Assembly (NCBI GenBank): GCA_947581885.1
Contig: CANPWF010000011.1
Span: 1 to 18,452, forward strand
Direction of reading: 5' to 3'
Length of the DNA: 18,452 nt
DNA from: an uncultured Clostridia bacterium
GTDB lineage: Bacteria; Bacillota; Clostridia; Christensenellales; Borkfalkiaceae
Below, in pieces: positions 12,870 through 18,452 of the stretch. The notes beneath the pieces were generated by a model. It had not been told where the DNA came from. It searched no databases and saw only the letters and a program-made list of their open reading frames with translations. Position 1 is the first letter of the stretch, and every line of letters begins with the position of its first letter. A program made the position numbers and the translations under genes.

Positions 12870-14162
12870 ATGAAAAGACGGTTTTTAGCGGCGATCGCGC
12901 TCGTTCTCACCGCGGCACTTCTCATTACGGGGTGTTCGACGGGGACTCGGCAGAACCTCACGGCGGACCTTCTCCAACGGGAGGAGACCGTCGTCACGAG
13001 CGAAGCGTACCGCATGTATGAGGAAGCGCAGGAAGCGGGATATACGGGGAGCTATCTCGAATTTCTCTCCGATTACGATTTTCCCGTCAAACAGAACGCG
13101 GGCGCGGTGCAGAAGGCACTTCGCTCCGTCGTGCGGATCACGGCGACGTTCACCCGCGCCTACACGGGCGGCAAGACGGCGGAAGTGGCAAGTGGCGGTG
13201 CGGGCGTTATTTGGGCGGTGAACAAGTCGACGGGGGATATGACCGTCGTCACCAACTATCATGTCATCTACGACGCGCAGAGCCTCGGCAACGAGAGCAA
13301 ACGGCACGTCAGCGATAAGATCTCGCTCTATCTCTATGGCGCGGGCTCCTCGGGCGCGATCGCGGCGACGTTCGCGGGCGGCTCGATGGACTACGACGTT
13401 GCCCTTCTGAAAGTGAAGGGAGAGGACCGCGTGAGCGGAAGCACCCTCTCCAACAAGGAGATCGTCGCAAGGAGCGCGGTGGAACAGGTGGAAGTCGGCG
13501 ACTCCGAACACCTTCTCATGGGCGAACGGGTCTTTGCCGTCGGGAACCCCAACGCGGAGGGCATCGCCGCCACCGAAGGCATCGTCTCCATGGAGGCGGA
13601 ATACATCACCATGGAATCCTTGGACGGCACGGGCGAAGTCTCCATGCTCGAGATCAGAACGGATGCCGCCGTCAATCACGGCAATTCGGGCGGCGGGCTC
13701 TTCGACGAGACGGGCGCGTTCGTCGGGCTCGTCAACGCGAGGAGCGAGGAGACGGGGGTCGAAGCCTTCGGCTACGCCATCCCTTCCACCCTCGTCGCCG
13801 CCGTGTTCGACAACGCGAATGCGAACGGGGGGATCGTCTCCCGCGCGACGCTCGGGGTTACCGTCTCCACCGCCGATTCCTATAATGTGGCGGAGGGCGA
13901 CGCGCTCCGTATCCGCGAGAGCGTGCAGGTCCAAGAGGTCGAGACGAGAGCCGCCGCGAGCGGGAAATTGCAAAAGAATGATATCATCGTCGCCGTCACG
14001 CGGAACGGGGAAAGGACGGAGATCACGAGGCAGTACATGCTCACGATCGCCCTTTTGAAAGTCCGCCCGAACGAATCGATCGTCGTCATCGTCGAGCGCG
14101 GCGGCTCGGAAGAGGAAGTCCCCATCACCTTCTCCTCGTCCAATTTCACGGAGATCAAATAA
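12870..14162 (+). CDS. HtrA/DegP-like serine protease, lipoprotein
   Basis: A 430-aa cell-surface protease. A lipoprotein signal (residues 1-21, KRR then a hydrophobic run, lipobox ITGC) should be cut before Cys22, leaving the enzyme lipid-anchored instead of held by the usual HtrA membrane helix. A short segment (about 47-69) with GYTGSYLEFL resembles a YTGT-x-x-E-W-L spacer motif seen in clostridial surface proteins. The trypsin-like domain follows, with triad H131 (TNYHV), D176 (DYDVALLKV) and S273 (GNSGGG). One PDZ-like domain fills about 330-420. The start has GGGAG 7 nt upstream. It is monocistronic, ending at a perfect two-way terminator. It probably handles misfolded exported proteins. 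Confidence 0.93.
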   Translation: MKRRFLAAIALVLTAALLITGCSTGTRQNLTADLLQREETVVTSEAYRMYEEAQEAGYTGSYLEFLSDYDFPVKQNAGAVQKALRSVVRITATFTRAYTGGKTAEVASGGAGVIWAVNKSTGDMTVVTNYHVIYDAQSLGNESKRHVSDKISLYLYGAGSSGAIAATFAGGSMDYDVALLKVKGEDRVSGSTLSNKEIVARSAVEQVEVGDSEHLLMGERVFAVGNPNAEGIAATEGIVSMEAEYITMESLDGTGEVSMLEIRTDAAVNHGNSGGGLFDETGAFVGLVNARSEETGVEAFGYAIPSTLVAAVFDNANANGGIVSRATLGVTVSTADSYNVAEGDALRIRESVQVQEVETRAAASGKLQKNDIIVAVTRNGERTEITRQYMLTIALLKVRPNESIVVIVERGGSEEEVPITFSSSNFTEIK

Positions 14163-14179
14163 TTTTTCGAATCAAAAAC

Positions 14180-14220
14180 AAGAAAAAGCTGTGTTCCGAA
14201 ACGGAACACAGCTTTTTCTT
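14180..14220. terminator. Two-way terminator between the protease gene and tRNA-Gly
   Basis: A perfect 19-bp inverted repeat: AAGAAAAAGCTGTGTTCCG (14180-14198) and its complement at 14202-14220, with loop AAA. The A-rich and T-rich outer arms give a U tract in both directions, so it ends both the protease transcript and the opposing tRNA transcript. Confidence 0.92.
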
Positions 14221-14223
14221 CCT

Positions 14224-14298
14224 TGGAGCAGGAAACGGGAGTCGAACCCGCCGGGATCAGCTTGGGAAGCTGACGCCATACCGCTAGGCGATTCCTGC
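14224..14298 (-). tRNA. tRNA-Gly (anticodon CCC)
   Basis: On the minus strand, acceptor arms GCAGGAA and TTCCTGC pair fully. The anticodon stem TCAGC/GCTGA encloses loop TTCCCAA, giving anticodon CCC. The T arm has CGGGTTCGACTCCCG, and the D loop contains TAGCGGTA. CCA is encoded directly after discriminator T. Length is 75 nt with CCA. It reads GGG codons. Confidence 0.96.
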
Positions 14299-14309
14299 AT
14301 GGTAACCGT

Positions 14310-14338
14310 ATTATACCAAACAAATCCCCCCTTGTCAA
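14310..14338 (-). promoter_or_regulatory. Promoter of tRNA-Gly
   Basis: Perfect TTGACA (14333-14338) and TATAAT (14310-14315) on the minus strand, with a 17-bp spacer and an extended TGG. The -10 lies 11 nt before the mature tRNA 5' end. Confidence 0.93.
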
Positions 14339-14505
14339 GCGGTATTGCCCGCAATCGGAAAGATTTCTTTTCGATGAGGGAACGGAAGGAACTTTCCGCC
14401 CTCGTATCCCATTCCGAATCGCCCGTTTTTCGCCGCGTCCTTTTCCATATGCCTCGTGGCTCTTTTCTTCCCCAAAAAAAATCGTAGAAAAAATGAAAAA
14501 TTCAC

Positions 14506-14537
14506 TTGACAAACGGGGGGGGGTCGTCGGCTATAAT
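14506..14537 (+). promoter_or_regulatory. Promoter of the unknown lipoprotein gene, G9 run in spacer
   Basis: Perfect TTGACA (14506-14511) and TATAAT (14532-14537), but 20 bp apart instead of 17. The spacer contains nine consecutive Gs (14515-14523). Loss of three Gs would restore ideal spacing, so strength could vary by slippage. Confidence 0.75.
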
Positions 14538-14559
14538 AGAAAAAAACGGGAGGAAACGG

Positions 14560-15363
14560 ATGAAAAAGAGGGCAATTTTCGCGCTCCTTTGCGCGGCGAC
14601 GATGTGCGCATGCTTTGCGGCTTGCGGGGAGACAAACCCCGACTCCGCCAACACGGAGCAGGGAACGGACAACAACACAAACAACGACAAAGACGCGGTC
14701 GACGCAGGGCTTTTGCTCACGGCGGAGACGGACTTTTCGTCGCTCGTCTCGGATAAGGTGACGAAGGCGCAGTGGGACGCGGCGTTCTCCGACGAGGGCT
14801 TTGCGGGCTGTACGGTAAAGATGATCGACGAACAGTTGACGCAGACGACGAATTTCGGATACAAGAAAACGGAGAACGGTTTCGATATCCTGTTCGACAG
14901 GACATTCCCGATGGAAGAGCAGGAAGTCCATGTCGGAATGCTCGGGCACGTCGTCGGAACGGAGATCACGGATTACAGGACGATGCCGCAAGCGGAAGGG
15001 GACCCCGTCTGGTACACGCGGGTAAGGCCCGAGAGCGAGATCGATGAGAATACGATGGCATGGGAACTCACCTACCGCCAATTGGTCTCCTACGACCTTT
15101 CGGGGCATTTCGAGGCGTTCGGATACGACGAAACGAAGCACGCCTACGTCTATGAGGGGGATACGCTCGTCGTGACGTACAGCCCCATGGAAGCGATGGG
15201 GCCCTATCACATCAAGAGTGCCGTCGTAAAATTTGCGGGAAGCAAAGTCGCCTACGTGCAGATCTCTCTGTCGCAATCGGAAAACGCCGAATTCTTCTAT
15301 TACAACTACGGAAAGACGAAAGTCACGATCCCCGAGAACGCACAGCCCATGCCCGAGGAATGA
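14560..15363 (+). CDS. Lipoprotein of unknown function, 267 aa
   Basis: Not recognised. It begins with a lipoprotein signal (MKKR, hydrophobic run, FAAC) that should be cleaved before Cys22. An Asn/Asp/Thr-rich linker (about 23-46) follows, typical of a flexible tether, and then a soluble domain (about 48-260) with no motif I can name. It is likely anchored on the outer face of the membrane. The start at 14560 has GGGAGG 6 nt upstream; the longer frame from 14506 begins inside the promoter and is rejected. Monocistronic between its own promoter and a GC-rich hairpin. It could be a solute-binding or adhesin-like protein, but nothing shows which. The G9 run in its promoter hints at switchable expression. 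Confidence 0.88.
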   Translation: MKKRAIFALLCAATMCACFAACGETNPDSANTEQGTDNNTNNDKDAVDAGLLLTAETDFSSLVSDKVTKAQWDAAFSDEGFAGCTVKMIDEQLTQTTNFGYKKTENGFDILFDRTFPMEEQEVHVGMLGHVVGTEITDYRTMPQAEGDPVWYTRVRPESEIDENTMAWELTYRQLVSYDLSGHFEAFGYDETKHAYVYEGDTLVVTYSPMEAMGPYHIKSAVVKFAGSKVAYVQISLSQSENAEFFYYNYGKTKVTIPENAQPMPEE

Positions 15364-15424
15364 TTTTTTTCCGAGATCCCGCCGAAACATTTGATGAAAT
15401 CGGCGGAAATTCGCAACAAAAACC

Positions 15425-15448
15425 GCCGCCGCGAAAATTCGCGGCGGC
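15425..15448. terminator. GC-rich two-way terminator between convergent genes
   Basis: GCCGCCGCGAA pairs perfectly with TTCGCGGCGGC around a 2-nt loop. On the minus strand it runs into GGTTTTTGTT, and on the plus strand into GAAAATTTTA. It lies between the lipoprotein gene and the oppositely oriented GH127 gene. The minus-strand direction looks stronger. Confidence 0.75.
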
Positions 15449-15477
15449 GAAAATTTTATCGAAAATCGCACCCCATA

Positions 15478-17301
15478 TCACAAAAACCATACCCGCATCT
15501 CCCCTTTTCTGCGGTTCGCCCAAGCGAAATAGGGGACAAGGACGAGCGTGCATTTCTCCCATGTCGGGCGGCGGTAGGAATACAAATCGCCCTTTTCGGA
15601 AGTTCCCGCGCCCGTCTTTAACCGCTCGGCTTCCACCGAGAAGGAGGGAATATTTTGTGCGGTCGGGAAAGTCCCGCTCTCCTTTTTCGCCGCATGCAAA
15701 GAACGTATCCGAACGCCGTGCAGGGGGAAGGGGTTGTCCGCGCTCTCCGCGCACAGGACGAGGGGCCCGAACTCCACGGCGCGTTTGCCGCTGTTTTCCG
15801 CCACGCGCCCGTCGGCGTACACGAAGCGGAGGCGGGGATCCCAATCCACGTCGATCTCCGTCTTGCCGTCGATAAGGATCGAAAAATACCCCCCGCGCGG
15901 ACGGAAGCCGACTTCCTTTCCGTTCACCGTGCAGGTGCGCGTTTGGCTCCACTTGGGAACGCGAAAGCGCAAGGTGCCCTTCCCCTCGGCGAGAATGCGG
16001 GTTTTCCCTTCAAAGGGAAGCCCCGTCCGCACGGAAACAGAAATTCCCCCGCCCTTTCCCTCCGAAGAGATATACTGATTGACGAGGAATGCCCCGCCCT
16101 CGGTGCCGTAGATGTGTTTTTCGAGCGAACCGAAAAACCGCGTGAGGTTGGGCGGACAGCACGAGCATTTGAAGAGCTCGGAGCGAACAGCGTCGGGCTG
16201 ATAGGGGAAGCGGTGAAATTCCGCAAATTTCAGGTGCGCGGGATCCGTTTGGAGGGGGTTGGTGTAGAAAAACGCCCTGCCGTCGAGGGACTGCGCGGCG
16301 AGAAGGTTGTTGTAGAGCACGCGCTCGAATACTTCATGGTATTCGGCGTTGTTCTTCTTCTCGGCAAGCCTTCCGCAGAGAAGGGCGAGTGCGACGGCGG
16401 AACAGGTCTCCGAATAGGCGTATTCGTTGGGAAGATCGTACGGCTCGGTGAACTGCTCTCCTTCATAATTCGAACCCGTCCCGCCCGTAACATAGAGCTT
16501 TGTGTGCACCGCGCTCTCGAATAGACGATGGGCGGCGGAGAAGAGCTCTTCATCTCTACATATCCTTCCTACGTCCGCCATGGCGATCGTGAGATACAAC
16601 GCCCGCACGGCGTGCCCCACGATCTCTGATTGTGTGCGAACGGGACGGTGGGATTGGTCGTACTCCCGATCTCTTCCGCTGTAAATTTCCTCCGCGCGAA
16701 CGCCCCGCTCGTCGAGGAAGAACTTCGCGAGCCGAAGATATTTTCTTTTCTTGGTATGAAGATACAGGCGGACGAGCGCGAGTTCGATCTCGGGGTGCCC
16801 GCACGTCGTGAACGCCGTATCCCTCCGCACGAAAAAGCGGGTGTAGATGTAGTCCGCGTATTTTTCCATGGCGGGGAGAAGGGCATGGTCGAGCCCCGTC
16901 TCGTCGAGGGCGACCGCCGCCTCGATGAGATGCCCCGCGCAGTAGAGCTCATGCTCGGTGCGATCCCGAAAGATCCGATCGGGCTTGTACACCTGATAGT
17001 AGCTGTTGAAATATCCGCACGGAAGGGCGTGCGATACGATCTTTTGCACCGTCTCATGGACGATGTTTTCGATCTCCCCGTCGGGGTAGTTGACGGAAAA
17101 GTACGCCGCGCTTTCCAGCCACTTCGCAACGTCCGAATCGTAGAAGATATGCGAAGGGGGATCCGTCTTTTCCAAGTCGAGGGCGCGAAAACGGGTATCT
17201 TTGAATTGTTCGTAGATGTTTTTGAGGGAAATTGTTGCGTTCTTCGTGCGGATCTCTTTCCAGAATCCGTCATGAATTTGCACTTCGGTAAGCGGTTTCA
17301 T
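15478..17301 (-). CDS. GH127-family glycosidase (beta-L-arabinofuranosidase-like)
   Basis: A 607-aa enzyme of the GH127/DUF1680 family, whose known members release beta-linked L-arabinofuranose from plant glycans. The metal-thiol active site described for HypBA1 is recognisable: E298 and C300 in YSETC, and the Cys pair C381-C382 in KCSCCPPN, where one Cys is the expected nucleophile. E282 is a candidate second acidic residue. There is an (alpha/alpha)6-type N-terminal region and a C-terminal beta region. It has no signal peptide, so it acts in the cytoplasm on imported oligosaccharides. The start at 17301 lies 6 nt after the -10 box and has no Shine-Dalgarno sequence; the extension to 17373 would run through both promoters. 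No sugar transporter is adjacent. Exact substrate unproven. Confidence 0.92.
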   Translation of the reverse strand: MKPLTEVQIHDGFWKEIRTKNATISLKNIYEQFKDTRFRALDLEKTDPPSHIFYDSDVAKWLESAAYFSVNYPDGEIENIVHETVQKIVSHALPCGYFNSYYQVYKPDRIFRDRTEHELYCAGHLIEAAVALDETGLDHALLPAMEKYADYIYTRFFVRRDTAFTTCGHPEIELALVRLYLHTKKRKYLRLAKFFLDERGVRAEEIYSGRDREYDQSHRPVRTQSEIVGHAVRALYLTIAMADVGRICRDEELFSAAHRLFESAVHTKLYVTGGTGSNYEGEQFTEPYDLPNEYAYSETCSAVALALLCGRLAEKKNNAEYHEVFERVLYNNLLAAQSLDGRAFFYTNPLQTDPAHLKFAEFHRFPYQPDAVRSELFKCSCCPPNLTRFFGSLEKHIYGTEGGAFLVNQYISSEGKGGGISVSVRTGLPFEGKTRILAEGKGTLRFRVPKWSQTRTCTVNGKEVGFRPRGGYFSILIDGKTEIDVDWDPRLRFVYADGRVAENSGKRAVEFGPLVLCAESADNPFPLHGVRIRSLHAAKKESGTFPTAQNIPSFSVEAERLKTGAGTSEKGDLYSYRRPTWEKCTLVLVPYFAWANRRKGEMRVWFL

Positions 17302-17307
17302 GGCTCT

Positions 17308-17336
17308 ATTATATCCGATAAAGTCCCTTTCGTCAA
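17308..17336 (-). promoter_or_regulatory. Promoter of the GH127 gene
   Basis: On the minus strand, TTGACG (17331-17336), a 17-bp spacer, then TATAAT (17308-17313). Six bases separate the -10 from the ATG, so the RNA probably begins at the start codon. Confidence 0.88.
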
Positions 17337-17351
17337 GAGGGGAACGGCGGC

Positions 17352-17381
17352 TTGACATTCCCGTCCCCTTCATGGTATAAT
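17352..17381 (+). promoter_or_regulatory. Promoter of the metallophosphoesterase gene
   Basis: Perfect TTGACA (17352-17357), an 18-bp spacer, and TATAAT (17376-17381) with extended TGG. Six bases separate the -10 from the ATG. It is divergent from, and 15 bp away from, the GH127 -35. Confidence 0.9.
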
Positions 17382-17387
17382 TTGAAT

Positions 17388-18083
17388 ATGAAGGTTTGGG
17401 CGATCAGCGATCTGCACCTTTCTGGTAAGTCGAATAAGCCGATGGACGTGTTCGGCGAGGGCTGGGAAGGACACTTCGAAAAAATCAAAGCCGATTGGAC
17501 GGAGAAGGTCGGGGAGGACGACGTTGTCCTTCTCGGCGGCGATACGTCGTGGGGGATGAAGCTCGACGAGGGGATGTTCGATGTCGCCGCGCTTCACGGA
17601 CTTCGGGGGAGAAAGGTGTTCATCCGCGGCAATCACGACTATTGGTGGAACGGCATCTCCCGCGTAAGGGGAAAACGCCCCGACGATACCTTCTTTTTCT
17701 TGCAGAACGACTGCGTGAAATTCGGCAACGTCATCGTGGCGGGCTCGCGCGGGTGGACTTGCCCCGGGGCGGCCGACTTCACCGAGCACGACCTCGCCCT
17801 CTATAAACGGGAGGCGGAACGCTTCAAGCTCGCCTTTTCCGAAGTGAAAAAGGTGCGTTGCTCCGAGGATATCCTCATCGCGCTCATTCACTTCCCGCCC
17901 ATGGGCTTGAAGAGGGAAGATACGCTGTTCACCGAACTTTTCGAGGAAAACGGGGTGGATAAGGTGGTGTTCGGACACATCCACGGCAGCATGTACTACC
18001 CCCTCCGCACCGAAAAAAACGGCATCGATTACTACCTCACTTCCTGCGACAAAACAAGATTTCTGTTGACGGAAATCATTTGA
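17388..18083 (+). CDS. Calcineurin-like metallophosphoesterase, 231 aa
   Basis: A cytoplasmic phosphoesterase with the full set of two-metal motifs in order: DLH (8-10), GDTSWG (about 50-55), GNHDYWW (about 79-85), a metal-binding His in LIHFPP, and GHIHG near the C-terminal third. The small size with no extra domain fits a stand-alone YmdB/YfcE-like or ser/thr phosphatase-like relative. The substrate (cyclic nucleotide, phosphodiester or phosphoprotein) cannot be told. The ATG at 17388 has no ribosome binding site and lies 6 nt after a near-perfect promoter, so a leaderless mRNA is likely. The frame open upstream to 17352 would use bases before the transcription start. Confidence 0.93.
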   Translation: MKVWAISDLHLSGKSNKPMDVFGEGWEGHFEKIKADWTEKVGEDDVVLLGGDTSWGMKLDEGMFDVAALHGLRGRKVFIRGNHDYWWNGISRVRGKRPDDTFFFLQNDCVKFGNVIVAGSRGWTCPGAADFTEHDLALYKREAERFKLAFSEVKKVRCSEDILIALIHFPPMGLKREDTLFTELFEENGVDKVVFGHIHGSMYYPLRTEKNGIDYYLTSCDKTRFLLTEII

Positions 18084-18094
18084 GGGACACGAGT

Positions 18095-18452
18095 GCGGCA
18101 CCCCCTTGCTTCCCCCTTTTGGAATGCGCCCGTTCCCGCCCTTCTCTTGCTTCCCCCTTCGGGGGGAAGTGGCGCGGCGACCTTCCGCGCCGATAGGGGT
18201 TCATACACTCGGGCGCACGTCCGTCCTTCAACGTTGTTCAGGATGACGTGCGCCCCCACGTCATGTTGAGCGCAGTCGCCCCGCCTTATTCTGTTTCTTC
18301 CTTGGGCGGCACGAGCGCGTCCTTGCGCGAAGTAAACATGGACGTGGGGCGGCGGTAGTGCATACCCCCTCACCGCCGCAAATGGCGCGGCGGAGCTCCC
18401 CCAAAGGGGGAGCCAAGAGACGGGCGGCGGAGTACGCGCCGTTCACCTCATC
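18095..18452. repeat. Right-end island of dispersed hairpin repeats
   Basis: No gene is seen in this 358-bp stretch. It holds two CTTGCTTCCCCC-type hairpins (about 18105-18120 and 18147-18168) and a variant of module D then C (GTTCAGGATGACGTGCG, then GTCATGTTGAGCGCAGTCG, about 18219-18280). At 18365-18452 is a reverse copy of the D-B composite (GGAGCTCCCCCAAAGGGGGA, GCCAAGAGACGG, GGAGTACGCGCC, CACCTCATC) matching 11455-11545. The composite probably continues past the window edge. Confidence 0.75.

Overview
The window looks like chromosomal DNA of an anaerobic, Gram-positive-type bacterium, probably an uncultured gut member of the Clostridia. A Christensenellales-like lineage is a guess from style and was not tested. 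Supporting signs are a rubrerythrin, GGAGG-type ribosome binding sites, lipobox lipoproteins, yybP-ykoY manganese riboswitches, a tRNA gene with encoded CCA, and promoters close to the vegetative consensus, often with an extended -10 (TGn). Coding regions are GC-rich, while several gene starts and one spacer are AT-rich.

Layout. Positions 1-1360 hold a G-rich tandem repeat, a DeoR-family regulator on the minus strand with its terminator and a palindrome inside its promoter, and an AT-rich spacer. Positions 1360-1800 are an island of dispersed hairpin repeats. Positions 1840-3834 carry a cardiolipin synthase-type phospholipase D protein and an 87-aa companion. Positions 3812-11263 form the most interesting block. 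One Mn2+ riboswitch with an overlapping intrinsic terminator precedes mntP. A second Mn2+ riboswitch precedes a tightly packed set of genes: a CaCA-family cation antiporter, two halves of a heterodimeric ABC exporter, a ClC-type anion transporter with a C-terminal RCK_C-like domain, and a small membrane protein. Gaps in this set are 16 nt, -4 nt, 1 nt and -17 nt, with no terminator seen between genes.

Positions 11264-11925 are a second repeat island. Positions 11926-12769 hold rubrerythrin followed by two very small genes (32 and 27 aa) and a strong terminator. Positions 12835-14340 hold an HtrA-like lipoprotein protease facing a tRNA-Gly(CCC) across a perfect two-way terminator. Positions 14506-15363 encode a lipoprotein of unknown function whose promoter spacer contains a G9 run. 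Positions 15478-18083 hold a divergent pair, a GH127 glycosidase and a metallophosphoesterase. The right end, 18084-18452, is a third repeat island.

How it fits together. The central block reads as a manganese-responsive export locus. MntP and the CaCA antiporter are plausible Mn2+ efflux routes, and the ABC exporter and ClC protein appear to share the second riboswitch's transcript. Three genes (the cardiolipin synthase, GH127 and the phosphoesterase) have start codons 6-7 nt after the -10 box and no Shine-Dalgarno sequence, which suggests leaderless mRNAs. The repeat islands sit at operon boundaries and share composite units in conserved order.
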